Below are positions 23,105 to 34,352 of a stretch of DNA of 64,000 bases, piece by piece. The translations under genes and the position numbers were made by a program. The DNA comes from Opisthorchis felineus. Taxonomy: Eukaryota; Platyhelminthes; Trematoda; Opisthorchiida; Opisthorchiidae. Location of the stretch: assembly GCA_004794785.1 (NCBI GenBank), contig SJOL01006425.1:218782-282781 (forward strand), written 5' to 3'. The stretch's first letter is position 1, and the number at the start of each line of letters is the position of its first letter. The notes under the pieces are model-generated. The model saw nothing but the letters and a program-made list of their open reading frames with translations, made no database searches and was not told the origin of the DNA.

Positions 23105-23240
23105 TCCAACCGAGCACTGACGACGTCCCCTCACATGGCGACGAAACTTTTGCAGGCCAATGGCGAAGCTCAGCGAGCAGATCAACTGCCATCTGATCAA
23201 CAGACAACGAACTCTCCTGAGCTACCAGTATATAGACGTT
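23105..23240 (+). repeat. Dispersed repeat E copy
   Basis: 'GCACTGACGACGTCCCCTCA', 'GGCGACGAAACTTTTGCAGG' and 'GAGCAGATCAACTGCCATCT' match 1-80 and 44205-44290, and the complement of 28215-28310. Confidence 0.55.
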
Positions 23241-23489
23241 GCTAATGAGGTGTCTCTGAGGTGCGAAGTAGTGACGGAGCTGACTGATCGTTAGCCGCCA
23301 TCAGTGATTCTCAATGACGTGAGAGTAGGTTGTCTTGAATTTAGGCCTGGTGTGAACGACGCTCATCAGGCATGTTTGCCTTTAGTAGCCCAACGATTTG
23401 ATCAAACGATTCAGCTGAGCGATGGTAACAAATTGTCACAACCCCTTGTGGACGAGTAGAAATCGGTCAACAGAGACATGGGAATAAGA

Positions 23490-23600
23490 AAGTGGAAACG
23501 CGGGCACTGCGCCTACCTAATGAGCCCCAAGAAGGGCGAAACCGATCGTGGGCTGTCGCAGTGTTTTCAGCAACCTCATGAGTAGTGCATCACGATCGAG
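23490..23600 (-). repeat. Hairpin repeat D, distal half only
   Basis: 'GGCACTGCGCCTACCTAATG', 'GGGCGAAACCGATCGTGGGC' and 'TCAGCAACCTCATGAGTAG' match 25365-25440 and 49120-49210, the part of repeat D beyond the hairpin arms. Confidence 0.55.
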
Positions 23601-23639
23601 AAGCAACAGCAAGGTTGGAGGCAGTCATGACAGATTGAA

Positions 23640-23840
23640 TAGCTTGTCATCTGGAGTAGAAATATATGGTATTCACTGATGAGAAGAAATTCGATATGGT
23701 GGTTAATGACATCATGTTCAGAGACCGCCACCAGGCTTCAGGTAGGCAGAATCATGGTTGCAACTTGTTAGTGATTGGCGTCGGAAGTTTTCATGATGAA
23801 CAACTGTCAGGTAACCCCACATACCCCATAAAATCTCCAT
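23640..23840 (+). pseudogene. Tc1/mariner-like transposase scrap
   Basis: A frame starting at about 23670 reads 'VFTDEKKFDMVVND', then 'GRQNHGCNLLVIGVGSFHDE', and stops after about 55 codons. The pattern xFxDEKxF, a short gap and RQNxG...vxGxgs resembles the middle of Tc1/mariner DDE transposases, where the first of these holds the second catalytic Asp. No terminal inverted repeats were identified. Degraded and inactive; assignment moderate. Confidence 0.45.
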
Positions 23841-24189
23841 AGTCTCATTAAGGGCAACACTGTCTTAACGAGAGTAACCTCTTCGATATATTTTCTTCTG
23901 GCCAAGACAAACGAATAAGACAGGTAAAATCAATTGACAGAATGTGCTGGGATCAATCAAGCTTCAAACAGCCTCATCATTGTTTAGCAGAGTAAGGGCC
24001 CTGTGCACAGAAGAGGTTGGTCGGACAGCGGCCCAAATTGAAGAACAAACTTCGGGGTAGTAGATATCCACTAGTTTGATTAGGCATCAGTTACGAAGAG
24101 TGTTGGTACTGGCGGCGAAATCCAACATGGAAATGATTGGGATTGCAGTTATTCCATAGAAACCAGGGACATCCGAAGCCATTTGAAGG

Positions 24190-25080
24190 ATTCTAAACAC
24201 GGCTAACATAACTCCAGAAGGGCTACACTCTGCGCCCTGCACTGGCGCATTTGAAGTATTGCCTCCCGGCGAACCGAACCAGGGACTGTGTCTACAAAAT
24301 TAGATGCAGTGACTGCACCAAGGTTTACATAGGACAAACGGTCAAGGAACACCAGAATCGGAGAGCGCAGGAGAAAAATAAACAGGTCCGCGAGAGACGT
24401 AGATGAATATCGAGCAATGGCAGAACATGCAATGGACACGGGACACAAACAGATTTAGAGAATGTTAGTGGGGACTACGGTTCGCGCCACAGAGACTGAT
24501 GGCTTAGTCATTGGAAATCGCCAAGCCTCCCACTGTCAGTAGAACTGGCAAGCGTGTGGAAAACGCTTTTAGGTCAGTCGAGATGACACGTGGTGGTACG
24601 CGGTTATCAGAAAGAGGAGTCATCAACAGAAGTAGCTTAGATCTGAAGTGCACCAACCAAACCGACCACAAATTCCACTTGATCTCGTCCACCGCACTCC
24701 ATAACTAAATTGTCCTAGCACTTGCAAGCCCACACAGACCAGTGAAGCGCTTTGAAGTGGAAGATTAAGTAACCAAACCCCCAAAAAATATGATTTGAAA
24801 TTCCACCAACCCATCATCAACAGTAAGACTTAGGCAGCCCCACTAATCGACAATACCCTTCAACTGATATTCAACACTGATCTAGTGTGCTACTCTGAAG
24901 AGGTCTTACTGATTGGTTCTCCGTCTGCTTTAAAACCTAGCCAACTTGGTAACCTACTCACTTGGCCTGATGAAGCTTTTGTGTCAAAAGCCCAGTTAAA
25001 AACTACCGATTGTTCACCAAGCCCTTCTGAAACGATGACTTCTCAGTCGGTTCCAAACTTTTTCCAGTTGATTGAAAATT
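24190..25080 (+). mobile_element. Penelope-like element fragment with GIY-YIG nuclease
   Basis: 'TLRPALAHLKYCLPANRTRD' leads into 'CVYKIRCSDCTKVYIGQT' (24287-24340), a GIY-YIG nuclease start with the paired cysteines and the YIGQT half. 'EHAMDTGHKQI' follows at about 24424 and 'EIAKPPTVS' at about 24515 in other frames. A 3'-UTR-like block 'CCTGATGAAGCTTTTGTGT' starts at 24965. Order and content match the minus-strand PLE at 980-2040. The N-terminal RT is absent and the coding frame is broken. The element is in sense orientation. Confidence 0.75.
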
Positions 25081-25084
25081 GATG

Positions 25085-25440
25085 GCTAATTTTCGACAAC
25101 TACGTTCATTTGCATACCAATTTATTTTTTCATGGGAGACTCACCTGAATCCCGGCTGAATCTCGAATACCGTACCAAGTGAAACATGAAGCGGCCTGGT
25201 GCAGTGAATTCGGTTGAAGCACAACACCATAAACGAGAGATTCAGTCGGGTTTCATGAGAATCTCCCATGAAAACCAACTTGGCATGCAAATGGATGTAA
25301 TTGTCGAATTTTCTGCAATTTAACTTCAAGTAAAATATAAGTTTGACGGATACTCGGGGACTGCGCCTACCTAGTGAGACCCAAGAAGGGCGAAACCGAT
25401 CGGGAGCTGTCGAAGGGTCTTCAGCAACCTTGTGAGTAGA
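25085..25440 (-). repeat. Hairpin repeat D, complete copy
   Basis: Inverted arms: 'CATTTGCATACCAATTTAT' (25107-25125) and 'AACTTGGCATGCAAATGGA' (25277-25295). A 'CGAGAGATTCAGTCGGG' loop part precedes the second arm, and the distal 'GGGACTGCGCCTACCTAGTG' block runs to about 25440. Octamers lie at 25108-25115 and 25285-25292. It sits directly after the PLE fragment. Confidence 0.65.
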
Positions 25441-25834
25441 GTGTTCCGTCCATTTGCTCGGGTAGCCTTTTGTCTGAGTCACAATCGAAATTCACACGAG
25501 CGTCATATAGTTCTTCCTTTCTTTTACGGCGCGAAACATACCAACTCCAAGTTGCAGATTTTGAAGACGCTTCTTTACATCCCCAGCTGCTAACCTTCTG
25601 AAAGGAACCTTGTGAATACAATCCTAAAAAAGACGCCTAGTACTTTATCACGCCGTAATATCCTGATGTGCCTCCGTGGGCGATCTCCTGGCTTCGAATG
25701 TCGCAGGAATCTTGTGATCGTGGAGTACACCAGAGCGCTTCCGCTGCATGGTGCACCCAACGTATACGAACGGAGCATGCTTAAGCAATCTAACGATAGT
25801 AACCCCCCGTCACTTACTGGTTAATTGGATGACT

Positions 25835-26010
25835 GGGGCGAGACGGCTCAGTGGTTGGAGGGCGAATTTACTGACCGGAATGTCCGTGGTTCGAACCCGG
25901 CCTCTGCATCTCGACTTCCCCTGTCTAGGCGTGGGTAGCCTGGCAGTATCCCAGCCCTCGTACTTCCTACGGGTGGCATGGCAGCTAGGTCCCGAAAGGG
26001 TGCTACTGTT
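25835..26010 (+). repeat. SINE-like family B, best-preserved copy
   Basis: tRNA-like head: 'GGCTCAGTGGTTGGAGGGCG' (A-box-like) and 'GTGGTTCGAACCCGG' (canonical B-box). The body follows with 'CTCGACTTCCCCTGTCTAGG', 'GCCTGGCAGTATCCCAGCCC' and 'GGGTGGCATGGCAG'. Spacing of the boxes fits an RNA polymerase III internal promoter. Copies occur at 17675, 36588, 54140 and 61320, all in the same orientation. Confidence 0.75.
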
Positions 26011-26188
26011 GAACGATTAATTGGATGACTAGCGAATGCACTGTGCAGGCCAATGTTAGGGGCATAACTGTGAGTTTAGTGCAATAGATATTTCAGTTCT
26101 GAGGTGTGTAATGCTTCGACCTTCATGCCACGAGATGAGCGGTGTTTTTAGTGTCTTAATTTCACACTGAGTCATCGTTGGATTTCAG

Positions 26189-26275
26189 TTGTGACACCTC
26201 AATGCTTTCGTCAAACCGTCCTGGGAAAATCACCGAAAAGTCTCATGAAAAATACCAGGACTTCCTGAGGAAAAG
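26189..26275 (+). CDS. Candidate cryptic exon of 87 bases, phase 2 at both ends
   Basis: An acceptor (GGATTTCAG) is followed by an open frame encoding 'CDTSMLSSNRPGK' ... 'HEKYQDFLRK', then a strong donor AAAAG/GTATGT at 26276. Length is a multiple of three. The peptide is Lys/Ser-rich and not recognised. Its phase does not fit between exon 1 and the first CH exon (both phase 1), so it would belong to another transcript or be spurious. Confidence 0.25.
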
Positions 26276-27219
26276 GTATGTAATTCTCTGTTGTGAGGAT
26301 GGTGTATACATCCCTTACCTTCCAGTACTTGGGGTGAAAACACCCAGTAAACGCGTCTTCTCCCAAGCTTAGAATTTCGTACACGTCCCAGCTTCACCCG
26401 AATTGCCAGTAGTCAACATGAGTTTGGCTGTCTCAGCATTGCTCAACAATTATACTCTGCCCATAATTTTACTCCCTATTAGCGTCGCTGTGCTACTTTC
26501 TGTCATGCCATTGAGAATGCTCAGACGAACTTGGTTGCACTGGGGAAGTGGAATTTAATACACTAGAAACAAATTATCACTAAACAGCACTATACATAGC
26601 ATTCAAACCAGCCCTATCGGCTGTGTTTAGAATCTCTTCCTTATACAGAAGAGACAAACTCAATGTTCATCCGCTTTCGCGGCTACCAGCCTATTTCTGA
26701 AGTGTTTTTAATCCAAAATGGCTTTTGTCCATGTCCACTGTACTAAATATCATCACTCTACAAGAATATATCTCACGAATGTTTGTTGTCAGATGTGCTT
26801 GGATATCTCAGTTGCACAGTATTTTTGACCAGCTTTGCCCACAGTCATAAAATGGTAGTTCACGAAATCGATCGGCAGAAATGGGCCAAAAGTGCAGACG
26901 TGGAGTGACACCAACTTACCGTGTGACTGAATGATTCAAGATTGGTAACATTCCATTCCACCGATGAAAGAATATCACTTGAGAACATACCTTGCTTAGG
27001 GTTTACAGTCGGACAACTCACTTGGATGGTTGGTAGCTTTTCTCTAACGATCCCCTGTATTATGAAATCGTCTATGATATGACCGTATGGCAAGAGGTGG
27101 GCTAGTCCATTGTTCTGTTGAAATTTAGTTTTTCAGAGTTATCATCATTTCTAATCCGACTGACTTTGGCTGAGTATTTTGGAAGTCGTATTGGGGGACT
27201 AGTGATTCGGTCACACATG

Positions 27220-27510
27220 AATGCACCTCAGTGTTTTAATCGGGACTTCGTCCTGTAAGTGAAGCCAAACTATGCTGAAAAGCTGAGAAGCACTACAGCT
27301 GTTTCATCCTTATTGGGAATCATCCGCAGTGCGTACCTCACGAAACTACAGTAGGGATTCTCGAACCTGCGACCTCTCGACTAGAGGTTTGAACACTTTA
27401 CCGTTCGGCCACGAGCGGCTGAACAGAAGGGTGTTTATTTCGTACTAAGACAGGATATAGCACCACTCGTCCTTGAAGCATGGGGTCCACATCACGTGGT
27501 CACACGTGTT
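27220..27510 (-). repeat. SINE-like family A, full copy
   Basis: Read on the minus strand: a 5' flank with 'GTGATGTGGACCCCATGC', then 'GCTCGTGGCCGAACGGTAAA' (A-box-like, resembling tRNA-Leu/Ser), 'CAGGTTCGAGAATCC' (B-box-like) and 'CAAATAAGG'-type body text. It ends with 'TTGGCTTCACTTACAGGACG'. It defines the family together with 32050-32225 and 33903-34110. Confidence 0.7.
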
Positions 27511-28012
27511 TACTGACCGCTTTAGTGACGACTTCGTCGTCCTGCATACTTATCCAAAGGTTTAGCATTTTGTCAGTCATATATGATGAACAACACACCC
27601 TAGACTGCGCTGTAGATTTGTATTGGTCCGTGTGCTCCGACGGCAAAAGCAGTATTGATGAATGCGATGATCACACGCTGGACTGGAGAAGGCTCGTTTC
27701 GACCGAGTGATATGACGTCAAGCCGTAGGAGAGTCCTGCAAAACGAAAAGTTTGATTATATTTTGAGAAGTGACTACCAAGCGAGGGTCGTTAGAGGTAG
27801 TACTCTATTACTTCACTGTTCACTGACAATTGACAAAGTCAGCGTTTCACTTAATCTTCGGTAGTAAGTCTCGAGCTCGAATATATCAAAGATAAGATAT
27901 CTATAGTAGACTTATCATCTCAGTAAAGTACTTCAATGATGCTCTTTTTTGCTCACTCTTAAGAGATGGGAATTACGTAGTAACTGCACTCCAATATCGA
28001 GTAGCATTCGTA

Positions 28013-28163
28013 ATGGAACTCGCCACTGGGATTTTTTCCTTGAGTTTAAACTCCAAAAACGTTTGTGCATTGATTAGTGAAACATTCGATGGAAAACTTC
28101 ATCCAAAGTCATTTGATTCCGAAGCTTCAGGACCATATGATATTCTCCCGAATATGGACCCAG
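28013..28163 (+). CDS. Candidate alternative first exon (50 codons plus one base)
   Basis: ATG at 28013 opens a 50-codon frame ('MELATGIFSLSLNSKNVCAL' ... 'DILPNMDP') ending at a CAG/GTAAAA donor with GT at 28164. The last base is G in phase 1, so it could join the AC start of the CH exon at 53134 as GAC, like exon 1. Donors after G are common, so phase agreement alone is weak. No domain is recognised. Confidence 0.25.
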
Positions 28164-28214
28164 GTAAAATTAATACAAACGAGAAAGCAGGATGGCGATA
28201 TTGCGGAATATAGA

Positions 28215-28440
28215 TAGCTCGGTCGCGGTGATTGGTTGTTGGTCTGTTCGCCGAGGTTGGCATCTGGATTGCAAACGTTTCATCACCAATCGAGGTGACA
28301 TCGTCAGTGCGGGCTTCAGTGGGTTGAGTGACCCAGGATCCGTGAACGATAATCGAGCCCCTCGCTTGTGGAAAGTGACTCCCTTTGACACATTGAACAG
28401 GTCAGCGGCGTTTGAACCTTTCTGTTTGAGAGCAGAATGA
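28215..28440 (-). repeat. Dispersed repeat E, long copy
   Basis: Plus-strand 'GATTGGTTGTTGGTCTGTTC', 'GATTGCAAACGTTTCATCAC' and 'CGAGGTGACATCGTCAG' is the complement of the repeat seen at 44205-44290 and matches 60605-60690 in the same orientation. Confidence 0.55.
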
Positions 28441-28964
28441 ACCGCAATTCTCTAATTTAAGTGCAATCAAATTGGCAATCTAGCTGGAAAGGCCCACTAC
28501 CGTCACTGTGATGACGGTTGTTCCTGTTGGTCTCAACCAGTTGTGACTAGTTAGCGTGCTCCGACGTAGTTTCAGGCAGTTCGTTGTTTTCTTTTGGGTT
28601 GTAGCTAGCTAAGTTGACTCACATACCACCAACTACATGCATTATTTGGATTCTCTGTCGGGAGTGCAAGACTAGTCTACTGTTTATTTTTTCTTCATGA
28701 AGATTTGGCATTCACTGGGACGCAACAATGCATGCACACACAGATGTGGTGAACCAACAGACCTTCATTCCAATCAACTGCACAGTTTAAACACCCACCT
28801 GCTGGCCTGCTTTTATACAAAACCTCCCGCCCAAGCTTATGATGCCAACAATATTTAAGCCGGTCGAATATTCTTCAGGCAACTGCTATGGGAGTTTCCC
28901 ACAAAACCACCCTTTGCTCTCCGTACTGTCTATGGGGAATAACACCTAATAAACGTTTAAATTG

Positions 28965-29065
28965 TTGGTAGTGTGAGGAGATTTGGGATTTTTGGGGAGA
29001 TTTCGTCCTGTAGCCAATCTATGCTGAAAAGCCGAGAAGCGCTGTACAGCTGTTTCATCCTTTTA
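28965..29065 (-). repeat. SINE-like family A, 3' part
   Basis: 'GATTTCGTCCTGTAGCCAAT', 'GCTGAAAAGCCGAGAAGCGC' and 'GCTGTTTCATCCTTTT' match the family A 3' body. The tRNA-like 5' half is missing, which would not be expected from simple 5' truncation only if the element was later cut; the break is at about 29065. Confidence 0.55.
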
Positions 29066-29994
29066 ATGATTTTGTGTCATATTTCGCGTAAACGAGGTCA
29101 GCGTATCAGTATATCCGTGAATTCGGAAAAGGAAATACGGTACTCCCGGAGGAAATTGTCACAAGTCACATGTCGAGGAAAAAATATTTTTCAATTGCAA
29201 TCCACTTTCAGCAAAACAGCCCCTAGAGCCATACGGGGAACATCTCCGTGGTCTCAAAAGGGCGGTTTTACCCTTATTTCGACTTCTTTCTTGTCTTACT
29301 CTTTAAAAGAGGACATCACAGTGACGATTTTTCACACCAACGACGTTGACTCACTAGTCGACTTTCATAGTAAGTGCTAGATGTCACTGGCACTGCGGCT
29401 CCTTGCGCTTTCCCACAATGCCGGCGACCTTTTGCTTGATAAGTTAGCCCAGGATAGAAGTCGCCGTTTGTTGGAGCATGTCATACTGTTACAAGTCAAT
29501 ATACTAAACCAGGATCCTAGTTTGAAGCGACGCGCAATAACTCGGTGCTCATCGAGCTGTTCTAAAGGGTACATGTTAATCGTACAGTTATTTTTTCGTG
29601 GTTCTAATTTCGTTCTGGCTAATTAGCACAACAACTAATCAGTGACAATGACACGAGGGACTGACTGACCATAATATGAGTTGACCGTATTGCATCGCAA
29701 CTACGGTGCTCCTCCATCATAGAAACATCGTCTGAGATCACCAGACGGTATGGGTATTACTTGTTGGAGGGGAGGGGTTAGTTTAAAGCCATGTGCTGTG
29801 ATTTTCACAAGTTCGATTCATACACTTGCGGTTGGAGTTCATCCAAGAAGTACTAAATTTCCACGCAGTTTATCCCCTTCCTCAATGCACCGTGGAACAA
29901 TTTTGGTAACGGAAAAAAGTCACTCAACTTTCACCCGACAAGGTCGTTTGTGTTATGAAACTATTTCACTATCCCTTGGTAATTCACCCGTTTG

Positions 29995-30300
29995 TTGTGC
30001 TTATATAAAGGAATTCACTACTCATAAGGTTGCTGGAAACTCTTCGATAGCTCCCCACCAGTTTCTCCTTTCTTGTGGCTTCCGTTAACCTTATGTTCTA
30101 CTCCAACACCGAATTTCACGCAATTGCGGAGGTATACCATGAACGATAGATACAGCTGAGATTCGATTGGGTCTCCCGTTATCAACCTAGTTTACAAATG
30201 AGTGTAGTTCGCTAATCTCGTAAACTTTGCGTTCGATTAGGAGGCAAAGTTGAGGGAAACTTGGGGACTGCACCTACCTCGTTGGCCACAACAGGGACGT
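29995..30300 (+). repeat. Hairpin repeat D, degraded copy
   Basis: 'CTCATAAGGTTGCTGGAAAC', 'CCGTTAACCTTATGTTCTAC', 'ACAAATGAGTGTAGTTCG' and 'GGGGACTGCACCTACCTCG' are diverged versions of repeat D landmarks in mixed orientation, consistent with an inverted pair of D units. Confidence 0.45.
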
Positions 30301-30568
30301 AATAATTTGCTTCTCAGGACTAAATACTATCTTTTTGGTGAATTACGGTACGGTGGTCTTCGCAGTTCAGTAAAAGGAATCAACAGTTCGTCGAATAATA
30401 ATTGTTAATTGTTCTTCGGTCCTGTGGTGTTCTGTTATATCTTACTGCTGTCCCCGCTCCAGCACCTAGTGCCAGAAAAAGACTCACCGACAAGGAACAC
30501 AACAGCTTTATTGCGAACAAGCGAGTGAGTGCGAAAAGTACAATGCTATATATTCAGGGGACACTGTC

Positions 30569-30621
30569 TGACCTTGCTCCAAGGCTGTCTCGCACTATTT
30601 GACCTTGATCCAAGGCTGTCT
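30569..30621 (+). repeat. Short tandem duplication, 31-bp period
   Basis: 'TGACCTTGCTCCAAGGCTG' at 30569 recurs as 'TGACCTTGATCCAAGGCTG' at 30600, with one mismatch over 22 bases. Confidence 0.8.
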
Positions 30622-31054
30622 GGTCGGCGTTTAGTGGAGTTTGAGGGTCTCAGTAGGTTTCGGGTATTCTGGGATAATCTTCAGGAATATGACCTTCCTG
30701 ACATATTCTGAAACTTGCATAGTACTAGTTATGTTTTTCATGAAACGTCCAAGCATATTGCTGAAGTATGCTTCGGTTCACCCGACAGTTCACCTTGGAA
30801 ATCACTTATGCAGTTTAGACCAGCTACAGTTTTTAATGAAGTTTCTACTTCTTGCCGTGTCATTTAGACAACCTGCCATCAGGTTCCCACTACACGTGCA
30901 GCCCATCGAAAGCTATGGGTAGTTCGGTTGATGTTTTGTATTTGTCGGTTTCATCGGTTTACCCGTCCTTTCGCACTCACTGCCAAATCAACATATCGTT
31001 TTTCCACCTAATGGGTTCTATCAGTGTTACATCCCCAAGACAACTAGATGATGC

Positions 31055-31115
31055 AGCCTATGCATATAAACGAGAGATTCAACGTGGACTCATTTGAGTC
31101 GCTCGTTAAAACTAA
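31055..31115 (+). repeat. Hairpin repeat D, small fragment
   Basis: 'CATATAAACGAGAGATTCAA' followed by a diverged arm matches the loop region of D at 2041-2060 and 25228-25250. Confidence 0.4.
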
Positions 31116-32049
31116 CTTAATTCAGATGCACCCCCGATCGCCTGACTCTGTTGCACCGGCGTAATGTCCTGACCGAGCGCCAGAAGAATGAATCTGCTGG
31201 TTTGTAACCTGCCTGTAACACCACGCATCCAGAGAGAGAACGGCATCGATGTTTCCTCATGCAATGATACGTGCTCCAAATGCAGATATCTACGTGAGAA
31301 AACGTAGTCTGGCGGATTTGATTAGCTAACAACTGAGCGAGTCGCTCGGTTTTGTTGGAGGCGAGCAAAGTGCAGCATTCGGAGTCAGTTTAGTGATACT
31401 GAACATGTGGTAGTATGCGGTTCATAGATGAAGCGAATTGTCCTCGTCTTTCTTGTCGTAATCATACAGGTTTTTGATAAAAGTGGGTGTAGCATAGTAG
31501 ATTGTCGCCGGTTACGGGAATCTTATCCTTGATGTGTTGGTTGGACTCCGCCTCAGCACTACAGTAGTGAAATTTGCTTTGAGCCTGACGTGGCCCTAGC
31601 AGATCTCAATCAATCCTAGTCATTCACTGTGTCTGTTTCATGGTCACGCTCGCGGATTAGGCACCACCCAGCACTTGGAAAGTTAACTAGTGGCTGAAAC
31701 CGTAAGTATATGGTAACAAACTCAGTGATGTTAGGTTGCCCGAATCTTTCTCGACTACGAACATGCAATTCTGGCGTTTTTCTAATAACTTAGAATAATT
31801 CAGGAAACTGGTAGAATATTCGTGTAAAATTTCGGTTGTAGACTAGTTCCAACCGTCACGAACAGGCCAACGTTGAGTGAGTTTTCTGTTAGTTTTTCTG
31901 AGGGAACTTAAGTACTTTGTCCAACGACGTGTAAAAGTGGATGCCCTTCGCTTTATACTTTCAGTTTATTGGTAGAATGTTTTGCGATCAGGGATAATCC
32001 CAGTCAGTTGTATTGTGGGGTTAAATTTTAATGTTATTCTGGCTCGTGG

Positions 32050-32225
32050 CCACTCGTGGCCGAACGGTTAAGCGTTCAAACTACTAATCGGGATGTCGCG
32101 GGTTCGTGAGTGCCTACTGCAGGAGATTCCAAATAAGGGTGAAACATCTATACAGTGCTTCTCGGCTTTTCAGCATAGATTGGCTTCACTTACAGGACGA
32201 AATCTTACTTGAAAAATTCCCAATG
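32050..32225 (+). repeat. SINE-like family A copy with tRNA-like head
   Basis: 'GTGGCCGAACGGTTAAGCG' resembles the D-arm of tRNA-Ser/Leu and 'GTCGCGGGTTCGTGAG' resembles the T-arm/B-box. The body 'GATTCCAAATAAGGGTG', 'CAGTGCTTCTCGGCTTTTC' and 'TTGGCTTCACTTACAGGAC' is shared with the minus-strand copies. A tRNA-derived SINE is the likely origin. Confidence 0.7.
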
Positions 32226-32944
32226 CTCTCCCCAACTTTCTGCATCAACGGGTTTTTCGCACACAACTCCGTCGACTGAACACTGTCCTTAGGGTGCAAG
32301 TATTGTTGCTTAAGCTTACTTTTATCCTAAATAGTCGAATGGGCTTCTCCGCTTTACAACAATTTTTCTGCGTCAAGCCACCGCTTTTGGGTTATTTCGT
32401 AGGATTGGATGGAGAGAGTTACGTGCGAAAACCCTGCGAACGAACTACCGGTTTTTTGGTAATCAGGAAGATGCTATTTTCCCCACATCCGCAATCAAGC
32501 CGGGTGCGGTTAATTTTGTCTGGCTGAGTTCATGCAATCAGAAGATATGATACATTTCAGGTTAAAATTAAGTTAGACACCGAAGAGTTGTTTTCCCCGC
32601 CAATGTTCTTGAGCTAAAAAAGGTGAATGACGGTTTCGTTCTTGAGTTGACTGATTTACAGGTGATTCCAACGTATTCGACTGATGAGGGTTAGTTAGGT
32701 GACCCCTTCGCTTAGAGTTCTGGTACCAGGAATGCATCACAAGTGGCTAGAGGGCGGTTGTTCCAAACGAGATGGACACCAGTAGTCGATACAGCATGGG
32801 CCGATGACTTGAGTCATTTTTGAGTTTCCTTATCGATCTTCTGAACCTGAATGATGACAGTTTTTATGCGAACAGACAGCTATTCGAGTGCACCGAAGCA
32901 GTGATAAGTAATCCACTGTACTGACTTTACATCTTTCATCATAG

Positions 32945-33087
32945 TGGCACCTCTAAATCCTGGGCCAAACGATGCCGGCTTCATTCGCTTTCACAACAAG
33001 GTACAAGGGTGGTATGGTTTCCGCAGATATGCTGACGAAATGCAGCAAGCTGCAATCCTGCTAGATTTCACAGCTGTGCGTGCCAGG
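32945..33087 (+). CDS. Candidate cryptic exon (47 codons), phase 1 in, phase 0 out
   Basis: A pyrimidine-rich acceptor (TTTACATCTTTCATCATAG) precedes an open frame encoding 'FIRFHNKVQGWYGFRRYAD' and 'EMQQAAILLDFTAVRAR'. A GG/GTATGT donor follows at 33088. The peptide looks protein-like but is not recognised. Entry phase matches the exon 1 donor and exit phase matches the possible acceptor at 34975, so a chain 3576-32945, 33087-34976, 35362-53134 is formally in frame. Evidence is only phase and splice-site shape. Confidence 0.25.
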
Positions 33088-33902
33088 GTATGTTGTGGGG
33101 GGGGGTCTTGGGAGGCAGTTTCTGACGATAGCGGTCTTACTTGTGTGTTGCTGTACTTTTCGGTAGGTTGTAACACGCGGTTTTCAGACTTAAAGGGTCC
33201 CGCGATTGAACGGCTACCAGGCGATTGTTGATATTCCATTATTTCTAAGTACTGCTGGGATAATGTTGTAAAAATCAGCTCTGATTGCTCGTAACAACTC
33301 AACGGGTGGTCGCATACGGTCCGGTTTATGGCCCCATTTTTCTCAGCTTCATGCCATATTGTTTACCGTCCATCTCGTGTTGTAGGGAGCTTGGTTGAGT
33401 TATTTTGGAGTTTCTGCTCAGGCATTAGTAGTTGTAGGCCGACTGCTGAGCTCTCTACTGTTAAGCTCTTACTGATTTATTTCCAACAATCCAGGTTTTC
33501 AACCGCCACATTTCGACATGGTGCCAAGAGTTACCGTTTTTGTCATGGCTGACAAGTTAAGCCCATATTTGACGTGGGCGCACCCAAATTCCGGCTACCT
33601 ATAATGTGTTACTGCCCTGGAGCCTCCGTTACCGACGTATTTTTCCAGTTTGAGTTTCCCGGCCAGTTTGAGTAGACTAGCCAGAATGCTGATGGTTCCC
33701 TTGTTTAACGTCAACGTATGTAAGAGTTTTCACACTTTTGATAAAATTTTCCGGTATGAAGTTTGGGTGGATCGTCAACGCAGTGTTTTAACTTTGGTGT
33801 GGCAAAAAAACCGGTGTGGTTTTCATCGTCTGACAGAGCATTTTTGTACAAACGGTACGTGCTACCGTTTTTGTGAAATCGATATATTCTGTTTTATGGT
33901 TG

Positions 33903-34110
33903 TGTGAGGAGATTTGGCAATTTGCAACAGAGATTCGATCCTGTCAGTGAAGCCAGTCTATGGTGAAAAACCGTGAAGCACTGTGCCACTGCTTCATTCT
34001 TGTTGGGATCCTCAACATTGTGCATATCACGAAGCTCCAGTAGAGAGTTTCGAACCGGCGACCTTCCGCCCAGTGGTTGAACACTTGACTGTTTGGCCAC
34101 GAGCGGCCGA
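33903..34110 (-). repeat. SINE-like family A copy
   Basis: Minus-strand reading gives 'CGCTCGTGGCCAAACAGTCA' (A-box-like) through 'TTCGAAACTCTC' to 'TTGGCAATTTGC', in family A order. It is separated by about 95 bases from a plus-strand family A copy at 34205-34352, forming an inverted pair. Confidence 0.7.
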
Positions 34111-34204
34111 TCAGTCAGTAGGTGACCGCGTGATGGGGTTTCCGTGAATGAAGGATGAATGGCGGTTTGTCCTGTCTGAGTGAGAGCTGATCACCCTGTT
34201 TATC

Positions 34205-34352
34205 AGCCACTTGTAGCGGAATGTCACGGGTTCGGAACTCTCTTAGTTTCGTGAGATGCGCACTGCTGGTGATTCCAAATAAGGATGAGACAGCTGTACA
34301 GTGCTTCTCGGTCTTTCAGCACAGATTGGCTTCACTTTTAGGACGAAATATT
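34205..34352 (+). repeat. SINE-like family A copy, head truncated
   Basis: Starts at 'GGAATGTCACGGGTTCGG' (B-box-like) and continues with 'GGTGATTCCAAATAAGGATG' and 'CAGTGCTTCTCGGTCTTTC' to 'GGACGAAAT'. The A-box half is missing. Confidence 0.65.
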
